A DNA stretch of 14,087 nt, taken from contig DQVY01000122.1 in the NCBI GenBank assembly GCA_015661535.1, positions 1 through 14,087 on the forward strand. The letters run 5' to 3'. The stretch comes from Sulfurovum sp. GTDB lineage: Bacteria > Campylobacterota > Campylobacteria > Campylobacterales > Sulfurovaceae. The notes below the pieces were generated by a model. The model saw only the letters and a program-made list of their open reading frames with translations. It ran no database searches and was not told where the DNA came from. The position numbers and the translations under genes were made by a program. This document shows positions 6,726 to 14,087 of the stretch, one piece after another; position 1 is the stretch's first letter; every line of letters begins with the position of its first letter.

Positions 6726-7790
6726 ATGGATTTGATTCAAAAGGTACGTAACAAAGAACGATTGACACAAGAAGAGGGTGAAGCACTGTATGCACTCGAT
6801 CTCTATACCTTAGGAGAACTTGCAGATGAAATTCGTAAAGAAAAACACGGCAATAAATCGTACTTCAACATTAACCGTCACATCAACCCTACCAATGTCT
6901 GTGCAGATGTGTGTAAATTTTGTGCCTACTCTGCCACCCGAAAGAATCCTGATCAATACACTTTAACCCATGAGCAAATTGTAGACATCGCCACAAAATC
7001 CATAGCCAAAGGGGCAAAAGAGTTGCATATCGTTTCTGCCCATAATCCAAAAGACGGTGTAGAGTGGTATATGGGAGCATTTAGGAAAATACGTGCCAAA
7101 CATCCTGATGTGCACATCAAGTCTATGACCGCTGCCGAGGTAGATTTTTTGACGCGTGAGTATGGACACTCTTACGATGAGGTCTTGGACATGATGATAG
7201 AAAATGGTGTAGACTCCATGCCTGGAGGCGGGGCAGAAATTTTTGATGAAGGTGTACGTGAATACCTTTGTAAAGGAAAAGTAACGTCAGAGCAATGGCT
7301 TGAGATCCACCAAAAATGGCATGAAAAAGGTAAAGAGTCTAATGCCACGATGCTTTTTGGTCATGTAGAAACACGGGCACACCGTATTGACCATATGTTG
7401 CGTCTACGTGACTTGCAAGACAAAACAGGTGGCTTTAATGCCTTTATACCTCTTGTCTATCAAAAAGAGAACAACTATCTGAAAAACTGTAACTTCCCCT
7501 CCGGACAAGAGGTACTCAAAACCTACGCCATTGCGAGAATACTCTTAGACAATATCCCCAATATCAAAGCCTACTGGGCAACTTCTACGATCAATTTGGC
7601 ACTCATCGCGCAAGAGTTTGGGGCGAACGATCTAGACGGTACCATAGAAAAAGAAGCCATTCAGTCTGCCGCAGGAGCAAAAAGTGCGAATGGTATGGAG
7701 CTGGATGATTTTGTAGCACTCATTAAAAATTCCGGGTTTATACCTGTAGAACGTGACAGTCTTTATAATGAGCTGAAAGTCTATGCTTAA
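6726..7790 (+). CDS. mqnE: Aminofutalosine synthase (radical SAM)
   Basis: MqnE is the radical SAM enzyme of the futalosine route to menaquinone. It adds the adenosyl radical to 3-[(1-carboxyvinyl)oxy]benzoate to give aminofutalosine. The 354 residues carry the cluster motif CxxxCxxC (Cys59, Cys63, Cys66 in NVCADVCKFCAYSA), which binds the 4Fe-4S cluster and SAM, the family stretch RHINPTNVC just before it, HIVSAHNP (101-108), the loop MPGGGAEIF (165-173) and a TIM-barrel body to the C-terminus. RHINPTN and the PGGGAE loop fit MqnE better than the related MqnC. Menaquinone is the main respiratory quinone in Campylobacterota, and use of the futalosine route is typical of the phylum. The gene stands alone, divergent from glnD and ending 17 bp from the convergent polymerase gene. 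A weak GGTGG (6711-6715) is the only ribosome binding site candidate. Confidence 0.93.
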   Translation: MDLIQKVRNKERLTQEEGEALYALDLYTLGELADEIRKEKHGNKSYFNINRHINPTNVCADVCKFCAYSATRKNPDQYTLTHEQIVDIATKSIAKGAKELHIVSAHNPKDGVEWYMGAFRKIRAKHPDVHIKSMTAAEVDFLTREYGHSYDEVLDMMIENGVDSMPGGGAEIFDEGVREYLCKGKVTSEQWLEIHQKWHEKGKESNATMLFGHVETRAHRIDHMLRLRDLQDKTGGFNAFIPLVYQKENNYLKNCNFPSGQEVLKTYAIARILLDNIPNIKAYWATSTINLALIAQEFGANDLDGTIEKEAIQSAAGAKSANGMELDDFVALIKNSGFIPVERDSLYNELKVYA

Positions 7791-7807
7791 GGGCACTTCT
7801 AATAGAC

Positions 7808-9076
7808 TTAAAGTTCATTTCCTGTCTTAATAATATCTAAACCAAAACGTTCTCTCAAATCTTGAATATTTTTACTTAAATGACACTCTGAGATATCTGT
7901 ATCCAACTCCATTAATGAGAGTGTTTTTTGATGTTGAGAAGAAAAATTAGATACATTGAGAGTGAGTTTAACAGCCCCTTTATTGATCTGTACGATCTCT
8001 TCATACATTGTAGAAAGCGTACGCTTAAAAAGCTGCTCGGAAAACACTCTGTCAACGGTCAAGCTCTTTTTGGATTTGATACCATATTCATAGCCTATTT
8101 TCAAATAATAAGAGGTAGGGTTCACTTCAATGGCCATGACCATGTAGATGATATGCCTTGCCATGATCATAATACGCCGTTTTACTTCTTTACTGTCATG
8201 AATGGCATCAAAAGTACGGCTGATTCCTATAGATTTTCTTTCACTCTTTGTACTGATACCTTCTCCATCAGTTCCTGTGACACGTCCATAGAGTTGCATA
8301 CCTGGTTTCTTCCAAGATTCAAAAAGTGCTTTACGCCGTTTCACATCTCCCAGTGTGCTAATGTAATGTTCCCCCAGTCTTTTTTGAAACCCCTTTCCTA
8401 TACCGGGAAATGCTTTTATAGGAATGTTTTCTATGTAAGCATCTATATCTTTCACTTCATAGACCCCATAAGGTTTAGCAGATTCAGTAGCTAGTTTGGC
8501 GATCCATTTTGCTTTTGAAATACCTATGGAGACAGGAATGTCAAAATGTTCCAGAATTTTTGTTTGTAATTCTTGCGCAAAAGCATAGACCTCTTCTTCT
8601 TTTTTCCATCCACTAACATCTCCAAAAAACTCATCGATACTGTACTGCTCCACTTTGGGCATATGTGCCAATATGAATGCATGTATTTTATGTGACAGTT
8701 TATGGTAAAGGGGATAGTTTGACGGTACTACTGTCATGTGGGGACAAAGTTGTAAAGCCTGCGCAATGGGCATAGCCGTTTTCACTCCAAATTTTCTAGC
8801 TTCATAACTTGCAGTGGTCACAATACCCCGTATCTTCTTTTTGCCATCTATCTCATCTACAAAATAAGACTCAAACGTTTTTCTATTATCGCTATAAAAT
8901 ACAGGGGTGACAAAAGCACCGCTATTATCATTCATTAACTTAATATAGGTGCGTTTTTTGTTAAATATCTCAAGGTTACTTCGGGAGCCTACGCAGATAG
9001 GTATATGTTTCAGGGATGCATTGACCGATCTTTCAGCAGAAGCAAAAAAACTGTCTATGTCTATATGTAAAAACAT
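7808..9076 (-). CDS. Y-family DNA polymerase (DinB/Pol IV-like)
   Basis: This is a translesion DNA polymerase of the Y family, 422 residues. The palm carries the metal ligands Asp6 and Asp8 in HIDIDSFFASAE (4-15), with Phe11 in the steric-gate position, and the second acidic pair in SIDEFF (146-151). The fingers region has ASYEARKFGVKTAMP (89-103). A helix-hairpin-helix FPGIGKGFQKRLGE (223-236) follows GISKAKWIAKLATESAKPYG. The C-terminal little-finger domain ends with a beta-clamp-binding-like QKTLSL (383-388). The unusual part is residues about 31-82: between IPICVG and RGIVTTASYEAR, where Pol IV has only a few residues, there is an insertion of about 45 residues. No umuD, imuA or recA-type neighbour is present. 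AAGGGG precedes the ATG. A palindrome in the leader may be an operator. Confidence 0.88.
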   Translation of the reverse strand: MFLHIDIDSFFASAERSVNASLKHIPICVGSRSNLEIFNKKRTYIKLMNDNSGAFVTPVFYSDNRKTFESYFVDEIDGKKKIRGIVTTASYEARKFGVKTAMPIAQALQLCPHMTVVPSNYPLYHKLSHKIHAFILAHMPKVEQYSIDEFFGDVSGWKKEEEVYAFAQELQTKILEHFDIPVSIGISKAKWIAKLATESAKPYGVYEVKDIDAYIENIPIKAFPGIGKGFQKRLGEHYISTLGDVKRRKALFESWKKPGMQLYGRVTGTDGEGISTKSERKSIGISRTFDAIHDSKEVKRRIMIMARHIIYMVMAIEVNPTSYYLKIGYEYGIKSKKSLTVDRVFSEQLFKRTLSTMYEEIVQINKGAVKLTLNVSNFSSQHQKTLSLMELDTDISECHLSKNIQDLRERFGLDIIKTGNEL

Positions 9077-9091
9077 AGGTCCCCTTCTTTT

Positions 9092-9115
9092 TTCAAAGTA
9101 TAGCGATACTTTGAA
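9092..9115. promoter_or_regulatory. Perfect 24-bp palindrome upstream of the Y-family polymerase
   Basis: Two perfect 10-bp arms, TTCAAAGTAT and ATACTTTGAA, are separated by AGCG. The palindrome lies 15 bp before the polymerase ATG (minus strand), just upstream of the ribosome binding site. On the minus strand one arm contains TATACT (9102-9097), which could serve as a -10 element. A repressor bound here would then block initiation. It could also fold as an mRNA hairpin next to the ribosome binding site. The sequence does not look like E. coli or Bacillus LexA boxes, and most Campylobacterota lack LexA. Confidence 0.55.
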
Positions 9116-9177
9116 TACAGAGTAGAAATATATGTCATATTGTCATTTTTTTTAATAATTTGTGGCATATTACTAAA

Positions 9178-9603
9178 ATGAAAATCTTCAAATACATACT
9201 TATTGCAGCTATCTTGTTTATTTTGTGGGTCACAGAACCTTTATGGTTTAAAAAGTCTTATAATGTTCAAGAACCTTCCGCTGTGGATACTTTTGTTTCA
9301 AAGCAAGACCAAGAAAGAAAAAAATTTCTTAAATCTGAAATTGAAAAAGGTAAAGCTTTAGAAGAGAAGTTTGGACCAAAGCCTTTGGTAGCGCATGGCT
9401 CACGTGTTCCCCAGGTACTGGCTACATATTGGAAAGAGACATTAAAGTATCCAGACTCACTCACTGAAGATATATGTGAACCTATATATGCGAGTACAAA
9501 GGGGTGGGAGCTGGTATGTCGCTATAAAGTTAAAAACAGTGCGGGAAAGTTAGAATTGAGACAAGACACTTACACCATTAATCATGGAGTGATTATCAAG
9601 TAA
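9178..9603 (+). CDS. Small membrane-anchored protein of unknown function
   Basis: I do not recognise this family. The most likely start is the ATG at 9178, giving 141 residues. A TTG 18 bp upstream in the same frame would add six residues ahead of the hydrophobic segment and looks less natural. No clear ribosome binding site precedes either start. Residues 5-23 are one hydrophobic helix (IFKYILIAAILFILWVTE), best read as an uncleaved N-terminal anchor or signal. A charged, probably helical stretch follows (about 40-66, rich in E and K), then a compact C-terminal region with two cysteines (Cys100 and Cys114) that could form a disulfide in the periplasm. The gene diverges from the polymerase and is followed after 68 bp by trpG/pabA with its own promoter, so it is probably a single-gene unit. 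Confidence 0.7.
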   Translation: MKIFKYILIAAILFILWVTEPLWFKKSYNVQEPSAVDTFVSKQDQERKKFLKSEIEKGKALEEKFGPKPLVAHGSRVPQVLATYWKETLKYPDSLTEDICEPIYASTKGWELVCRYKVKNSAGKLELRQDTYTINHGVIIK

Positions 9604-9617
9604 AGCTCTAAATTATT

Positions 9618-9626
9618 TGTTATAAT
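9618..9626 (+). promoter_or_regulatory. Extended -10 promoter of the trpG/pabA operon
   Basis: TGtTATAAT is a perfect extended -10 element 45 nt before the ATG at 9672, predicting a leader of about 39 nt. No recognisable -35 is present. A strong ribosome binding site (AAGGAAG at 9658-9664) precedes the start. I see no leader peptide or attenuator hairpin in the leader, so trp-type attenuation is unlikely. Confidence 0.6.
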
Positions 9627-9671
9627 ACATAAAATATTTAGGTTTTAGCGGCTTTAAAAGGAAGAAAACAG

Positions 9672-10241
9672 ATGGTTTTAATGATAGACAATTACGACAG
9701 TTTCACGTACAACGTGGTGCAATATTGCCGTGAACTTGGTGCGGACTTAAAGGTTATCCGTAATGATGAGATGACCTTAGAAGAGATACAAGCCTTAGAG
9801 CCTGAAAAAATTATTCTTTCCCCTGGTCCTGCTACGCCTGATGATGCTGGGGTAACGTTAGATGTTATTAAAGCATTTGCAGACATAACGCCTATTTTTG
9901 GTATCTGTTTAGGGCATCAGAGTATTGCACAGGCATTTGGTGGAGAAGTGATACGTGCTAAAAATATGATGCACGGTAAGACATCACAGGTTGAGGTAAA
10001 CAGATCAACACCTATTTTTAAAGATATCCCAGATGAGTTCAGAGCCACACGCTACCACTCTTTGACGGTCAATAAAGACAATTTGCCAGACAATATTATT
10101 GCAACATCACACAGTAAAGATGATGATGAGATTATGTCTTTGCAAATTAAAGACAAACCAATTTATGGTGTGCAGTTTCACCCTGAGTCTATCATGTCTG
10201 AGTATGGCCATGAAATGTTGGACAACTTCTTAAAACTTTAA
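9672..10241 (+). CDS. trpG: Anthranilate/aminodeoxychorismate synthase, glutamine amidotransferase subunit
   Basis: This class I glutamine amidotransferase (189 residues, the normal length) releases ammonia from glutamine for a chorismate-amination partner: TrpE for tryptophan, PabB for folate, or both. Motifs in order are MIDNYDSFTYN (4-14), the oxyanion-strand region SPGPATPDDAG (50-60), the nucleophile elbow GICLGHQ with Cys79, HGKTS (101-105), RYHSL (127-131) and FHPES with His170 and Glu172 completing the triad. The sequence does not separate TrpG from PabA, and no trpE or pabB lies in the window. Standing apart from the trp genes suggests PabA or a shared, dual-use subunit. The start is ATG behind AAGGAAG. 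The stop lies 1 nt before the next gene, so the two are co-transcribed. Confidence 0.93.
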   Translation: MVLMIDNYDSFTYNVVQYCRELGADLKVIRNDEMTLEEIQALEPEKIILSPGPATPDDAGVTLDVIKAFADITPIFGICLGHQSIAQAFGGEVIRAKNMMHGKTSQVEVNRSTPIFKDIPDEFRATRYHSLTVNKDNLPDNIIATSHSKDDDEIMSLQIKDKPIYGVQFHPESIMSEYGHEMLDNFLKL

Positions 10242-10242
10242 A

Positions 10243-11343
10243 ATGAAAAAACAGCACTTCCTTCTCGCAATTTTTTTCTATGTAAGTGCTAGTTTATACT
10301 TGGCGGTCACTACACCCATAAGTCCCCATGAAGCAAAAATATTTTATACCTCTGAAGATCTGCTCTCTACGTTAATGCACTGGGGTTATACGTTCTTGGG
10401 AGGCTTTTTAGGAGGCTTTTTCGGGCTCAGGTTTTTCTTTGTGCTTTCTGGTTTTTTAGCAGTTTCACTTTTTTATGAAATGAGCAAACGCTATTTTGAT
10501 AAGCGTGAAGATGCCTATGTGGCAACCATTCTTTTTATGTTCCTCCCCGGTATCTTGACTGCTACAACATTGGTCAATGTAGCCATCTTGGTCTTGCCTT
10601 TGGTCCTTTTGTTTGTATTGATGTACGAAAGAAAAAGTTTTTGGATACTGCCTTTTATTATGCTGGCCCTCTTTTTTATACATGATGCCTCTATTATTTT
10701 CTTTGTGGCACTTCTGCTTTATGGTATGGTACATAAAGATAAAAAACTTGCCATAGCATCTTCCGCTTTTTTAATAGCCTTTGTGTATCTCGCAAAAGGT
10801 ATTGAGATAGGAGGGGGTCCTTCGGGACATTTTGTAGAAATATTTGGACTCTATGCCTCTGTCTTTTCTCCGCTTTTATTTCTCTACTTTTTTTATGCGA
10901 TGTACCGCATATTGCTGCGTGAGAAAAAAACATTGTTGTGGTATATCTCATTTACTGCTTTGGCCTTTTCTTTACTTCTTTCTCTTCGCCAAAGAGTAAG
11001 CATTACAGACTTTGCTCCTTATGTGATGATCTCTATTGTCTTAATGCTGGATATCTATAACAAAAGTGTACGCGTACGACTTCCTGAATTTCAAAAACGT
11101 TATAAAAGGGCTTTTGTCGTAGTCATGGTTTTTTTAGGCTTGAGCGCTTCTCTTATCATATTACATAAAGTAACCTATATACTCAGTAGTAACTCAGATA
11201 AACATTTTGCAAAACAGATTTATGAGCCTTATTACCTGGCAAAAAGCTTAAAAGAAGAGGCAGTACCTTGTTATGAAGGTGCACAAGGAAGAAGACGTTA
11301 TCAGTTACGATATTATGATATTCTTCCTTGTGGTAACTACTAA
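10243..11343 (+). CDS. Polytopic membrane protein, possibly GT-C glycosyltransferase-like
   Basis: This 366-residue protein has about ten hydrophobic segments (roughly 5-23, 44-60, 63-79, 92-107, 110-127, 132-149, 150-163, 168-184, 198-222, 230-248, 258-271 and 288-307). A soluble, basic C-terminal tail follows (about 312-366), with Cys343 and Cys363. The start (one helix, then a loop TTPISPHEAKIFY, then a GLRFFFVLSGFLA helix and a charged RYFDKREDAYVATILFMFLPG turn) recalls the GT-C/PMT family, which adds sugars from lipid carriers outside the membrane. The usual acidic pair in the first loop is reduced to PHEA, and I see no second catalytic Asp-containing loop. GT-C membership is therefore only an inference, and it may lack activity. 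It follows trpG/pabA by 1 nt, so the genes share a transcript with no obvious functional link. Confidence 0.8.
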   Translation: MKKQHFLLAIFFYVSASLYLAVTTPISPHEAKIFYTSEDLLSTLMHWGYTFLGGFLGGFFGLRFFFVLSGFLAVSLFYEMSKRYFDKREDAYVATILFMFLPGILTATTLVNVAILVLPLVLLFVLMYERKSFWILPFIMLALFFIHDASIIFFVALLLYGMVHKDKKLAIASSAFLIAFVYLAKGIEIGGGPSGHFVEIFGLYASVFSPLLFLYFFYAMYRILLREKKTLLWYISFTALAFSLLLSLRQRVSITDFAPYVMISIVLMLDIYNKSVRVRLPEFQKRYKRAFVVVMVFLGLSASLIILHKVTYILSSNSDKHFAKQIYEPYYLAKSLKEEAVPCYEGAQGRRRYQLRYYDILPCGNY

Positions 11344-11375
11344 CCTATAGTACTTTAAAACTGTTTCTAAAATAC

Positions 11376-11400
11376 ACAATATTTTATTTATTGTTATGAT
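11376..11400 (+). promoter_or_regulatory. aclBA promoter region with a small inverted repeat
   Basis: TGtTATGAT at 11392-11400 is an extended -10 element, predicting a start near 11407 and a leader of about 65 nt before aclB. It overlaps the right arm of an inverted repeat, ACAATA-N7-TATTGT (11376-11394), which could be an operator. In AT-rich DNA a repeat of this size can also occur by chance. A second possible -10 (TGcTAGACT, 11435-11443) lies closer to the gene. The 128-bp gap upstream of aclB contains no other gene and no clear terminator for the preceding operon. Confidence 0.45.
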
Positions 11401-11471
11401 TTAAATCACCTAAACGAAACTTAAAACTAGATGATGCTAGACTCTTAAGAACTAAATTAAAGGAGAACTCA

Positions 11472-12812
11472 ATGGCTCAAAAGGCGATTAGAGAATATGA
11501 CGCAAAGTCGATCTTGGCAAAGCACTGGGATAAGTATTTCCCAGACTTTACATATGCATATGAAACTGTACTGGTCCAAAATGGAGCGGAACTACGTGAA
11601 GCTGCTAAAACACATGCATGGTTAAATGAAAAAACATTGGTTGCAAAACCAGATATGCTTTTTGGAAAAAGAGGTAAAAATGGATTGGTACTTTTTAAAG
11701 ACCAAAAGCCAGGTGATGTCACTTTAGAGAAAGCAGCAAGCTGGATCGATGAAAAAGGTGGAGAGAAACAAGAAGTTTTCTTCGAATTTGATGGTGATAC
11801 TCCAGTAGGTGAGCCATCAGTCGATATGTTGACACACTTTTTAGTTGAGCCGTTTATGCCTCACACACAGGAAGAAGAGTATTATATCTCTGCCACATGT
11901 GTAGGGGATGATGATATGCTTTACATGTCTGCTGAAGGTGGAATGGAAGTAGAAGAGGGTTGGGATGAAAAAGTAACAGAAGTTGCTTTCGCCATTACTG
12001 ACACAGAAGAACAAATTGCTTCTAAGATCAGAGCAAATATCCCTGCAGATGTTGCAGACAAAGACAAAGAAGCGTATGCAGAGTTTGCTATTGGTTTCTT
12101 TAAAGCATACAGAGACCTTAACTTTGCATACCTTGAGATCAATCCTTTTGTACTTCAAGGTAAAAAAGTTGAACTTCTAGATATGGTTGCAAAACTAGAT
12201 GATACTGCAGGATTCATGATGGTATCTGAATGGGGTGATGTTGAGTACCCAACTGCATTTGGTATGGAAGAAAAATCTCCGGAAGTATTGGCTATTGAAG
12301 AAGCAGATGCTAAAACAGGTGCTTCACTTAAATTGACACTCCTTAAACCAGAAGCTCGTATCTGGACAATGGTTGCTGGTGGTGGTGCTTCAGTTGTTTA
12401 TGCTGATACTATCGCTGATATGGCAGGTATTGATGACCTTGCGAACTACGGTGAGTATTCAGGTGGGCCAACAACCGGTGAAACCAAATTTTATGCTGAA
12501 ACACTTTTTGATCTTATGACAAGAGAGAAAGATCCTTCAGGTAGAGGTAAAGTACTTATTATTGGTGGAGCGATCGCCAACTTTACAGATGTTGCTAAAA
12601 CCTTTACAGGAATCATCCAGGCTTTTGAAAACTATCAAGACAAGTTAAAAGCAGTAGATGTGAAAATTTACGTAAGACGTGGTGGACCGAACTATGAAAA
12701 AGGTCTTAAAGATATTAAAGAAGCAGCGGACAGAATGGGTCTTTACATCGAAGTATATGGGCCTGAAACACACGTAACAGATATCGTGCGTATGGCACTA
12801 GAAGAGAAGTAG
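11472..12812 (+). CDS. aclB: ATP-citrate lyase, small subunit (AclB)
   Basis: AclB with AclA cleaves citrate to acetyl-CoA and oxaloacetate using ATP and CoA. This is the key step that lets the TCA cycle run in reverse for CO2 fixation. The 446 residues correspond to the N-terminal part of animal ACLY. An ATP-grasp-type domain covers about 1-240, with AKPD (58-61) and the LEINP motif (221-225). The citrate-binding domain follows, with WTMVAGGGASVVYADTI (298-314), NYGEYSGGPT (325-334), LIIGGAIANFTDV (362-374) and VRRGGPNYE (401-409). AGGAG lies 6 nt before the ATG. aclA follows after 10 nt, giving the usual aclB-aclA order of Campylobacterota and Aquificota-type autotrophs. Upstream genes are unrelated and the operon has its own promoter. 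Confidence 0.97.
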   Translation: MAQKAIREYDAKSILAKHWDKYFPDFTYAYETVLVQNGAELREAAKTHAWLNEKTLVAKPDMLFGKRGKNGLVLFKDQKPGDVTLEKAASWIDEKGGEKQEVFFEFDGDTPVGEPSVDMLTHFLVEPFMPHTQEEEYYISATCVGDDDMLYMSAEGGMEVEEGWDEKVTEVAFAITDTEEQIASKIRANIPADVADKDKEAYAEFAIGFFKAYRDLNFAYLEINPFVLQGKKVELLDMVAKLDDTAGFMMVSEWGDVEYPTAFGMEEKSPEVLAIEEADAKTGASLKLTLLKPEARIWTMVAGGGASVVYADTIADMAGIDDLANYGEYSGGPTTGETKFYAETLFDLMTREKDPSGRGKVLIIGGAIANFTDVAKTFTGIIQAFENYQDKLKAVDVKIYVRRGGPNYEKGLKDIKEAADRMGLYIEVYGPETHVTDIVRMALEEK

Positions 12813-12822
12813 GGAGAAGAGA

Positions 12823-14087
12823 ATGTCAAAATTATTTACTAGAGATACACAAGCTATTTTTTGGAATAACAACAAAACAGCTATCCAAAGAATGTTAGAC
12901 TATGACTATACGATCAAAAGAGAAAAACCATCAGTAGCAGGTATTGTTGCACCGACAAGTTCAAACAAATTTGAAAAGTTCTTTTATGGTGCGGACGAAA
13001 TAATGATCCCACTCTATAAAACAACAGCAGAAGCCAAAGCAGCGCAGCCGCAAGCTGACACGCTTTTAAACTTTGCCTCTTTTAGAACAGCATATGATGT
13101 AACAATGGAAGCATTGGAAGTAGGTGGGTTCAAATCTATCATGATCACAGCTGAAGGGATCCCTGAGAGACTTGCACGTGGTATGAATGAAAAAGCAAGA
13201 GCTGCAGGTGTTACGGTCATTGGACCTGCAACAGTTGGTGCTATCGCTCCAGGTGCATTTAAAATTGCAAATATCGGTGGAACAATCGATAACATTATTA
13301 ACTCTAAGCTTCATAGAGCCGGATCTTGTGGTCTTGTAACAAGATCAGGTGGTCTTTTTAATGAACTTTCTAACATCATCGCTATCAATGCAGATGGTAT
13401 TGCTGAAGGTGTTGCTATTGGTGGAGACAGATTCGTAGGATCTGTATTTATCGACAACCTTCTTAGAATGGAAGAGAACCCAGAAGTAAAATACATGATC
13501 CTTCTTGGTGAAGTAGGTGGTACTGAAGAGTACAAAGTGATCGAAGCTGTTAAATCAGGTAAGATCAAAAAACCTATCATTGCATGGTGTATCGGTACGA
13601 TTGCCAAGTATTATGATTCAGGTGTTCAGTTTGGTCATGCAGGAGCATCTGCAAATGGTGAAATGGAAACAGCTGAGTATAAAAATAAGGCTATGGCTGA
13701 AGCAGGTATTCATGTCCCCGCTACATTTAACGACCTTCCAGCAAAAATAAAAGAAGTATTTGAGTCATTGAATCTTCCTGAAATTCCTGAACCTGAAATA
13801 AATGTTGTACCTAAAGTAAGAAGATCCAAAGAGTTTATCTGTACGATCTCTGATGATAGAGGAGAAGAGTGTACTTACGCTGGCTTCCCTATCTCTTCGG
13901 TGGCTACACCTTCTACAGGTAAAGGTATCGGTGATGTTATTTCACTTTTATGGTTCAAAAAACAGTACCCTGAGTGGGCAACACAGTTTATCGAAACAGT
14001 TATTAAGACAGTTGCAGACCATGGACCAGCAGTATCTGGTGCCCACAATGCAAAAGTAACAGCACGTGCAGGTAAATCAGTAGTAGA
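12823..14087 (+). CDS. aclA: ATP-citrate lyase, large subunit (AclA), 3' partial
   Basis: The first 421 codons are present, and the frame is open to the right window edge. The start ATG follows GGGAGAAGA, whose 5' part overlaps the aclB stop region, so the two subunits are probably made together. The protein matches the C-terminal part of ACLY. A CoA-binding, succinyl-CoA synthetase-like domain has NFASFRTAYD (83-92), AEGIPE (110-115), IGPATVGAIAPG (133-144), RSGGLFNEL (174-182) and GVAIGGDR (196-203). The phosphohistidine motif QFGHAGA follows with His272, which carries the phosphate in the reaction. The beginning of the citrate-synthase-like domain follows, with ADHGPAVSGAHN (398-409). The remaining 190 or so residues, with the rest of the lyase active site, should lie outside the window. 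Confidence 0.97.
   Translation, partial: MSKLFTRDTQAIFWNNNKTAIQRMLDYDYTIKREKPSVAGIVAPTSSNKFEKFFYGADEIMIPLYKTTAEAKAAQPQADTLLNFASFRTAYDVTMEALEVGGFKSIMITAEGIPERLARGMNEKARAAGVTVIGPATVGAIAPGAFKIANIGGTIDNIINSKLHRAGSCGLVTRSGGLFNELSNIIAINADGIAEGVAIGGDRFVGSVFIDNLLRMEENPEVKYMILLGEVGGTEEYKVIEAVKSGKIKKPIIAWCIGTIAKYYDSGVQFGHAGASANGEMETAEYKNKAMAEAGIHVPATFNDLPAKIKEVFESLNLPEIPEPEINVVPKVRRSKEFICTISDDRGEECTYAGFPISSVATPSTGKGIGDVISLLWFKKQYPEWATQFIETVIKTVADHGPAVSGAHNAKVTARAGKSVV

Noticed and set aside
7928..8494. Plus-strand open frame of 188 codons.
   Set aside because: It lies entirely antisense to the conserved C-terminal half of the Y-family polymerase, has no ribosome binding site and has a composition typical of a shadow frame.
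9703..9719. The string ACGTACAACGTGGT occurs in trpG/pabA as well as in the second palindrome at 1555-1568.
   Set aside because: In trpG/pabA it encodes the conserved TYNVV of the N-terminal motif and lacks the full inverted repeat. The match is best explained as coincidence.
1..14087. CRISPR arrays, tRNA or rRNA genes, phage genes.
   Set aside because: No regularly spaced repeats, tRNA-like cloverleaf, rRNA sequence or phage structural or integrase genes were seen on reading through.

Overview
The window reads as a chromosomal segment of a chemolithoautotrophic Campylobacterota bacterium, most like Sulfurovum or Sulfurimonas. That assignment is inference. It rests on ATP-citrate lyase genes in the order aclB-aclA (reductive TCA cycle), the futalosine menaquinone enzyme MqnE, low-GC codon use, and promoters built on an extended -10 (TGnTATAAT) with no obvious -35. 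Most of the window is housekeeping. The only clearly accessory stretch is about 500-1575.

Layout. 1-500: 3' part of an APH/choline-kinase-fold phosphotransferase, cut by the window edge. 575-1141: a two-gene toxin-antitoxin module (Unstab_antitox-type antitoxin, RelE/ParE-type toxin). 1144-1499 (minus): a broken second copy of glmS, missing its N-terminal half and a large internal piece. 1500-1574: two related 21-bp palindromes, resembling a REP-type doublet. 1575-6663 (minus): a compact operon glnD-glmS-(double cold-shock domain + DUF1294 membrane protein), with gaps of 1 and 0 nt. 6726-7790 (plus): mqnE, divergent from glnD. 7808-9076 (minus): a Y-family DNA polymerase, with a perfect 24-bp palindrome in its leader. 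9178-9603 (plus): a small membrane-anchored protein of unknown function. 9672-11343 (plus): a trpG/pabA-type glutamine amidotransferase followed 1 nt later by a polytopic membrane protein. 11472-14087 (plus): aclB and aclA, with aclA cut by the right edge.

How the genes fit together. GlnD (PII uridylylation, nitrogen sensing) and GlmS (glutamine-dependent glucosamine-6-phosphate synthesis) are co-transcribed and both depend on glutamine status. MqnE feeds menaquinone synthesis for respiration. AclBA cleaves citrate for carbon fixation. The trpG/pabA product supplies ammonia for chorismate amination.

I see no clearly new multi-gene system. The most informative anomaly is the glmS remnant. It is about 85% identical to the intact gene over the retained 318 nt (hand count), and nearly all differences fall at codon third positions. 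It therefore evolved as a working gene before it was broken, which points to an imported or long-diverged copy. It is bordered directly by a toxin-antitoxin module on one side and a palindromic repeat on the other, so the region downstream of glmS looks like a small site of gene turnover. Secondary points of interest are the recent in-frame duplication of the cold-shock domain, the palindrome before the polymerase gene and that polymerase's N-terminal insertion.
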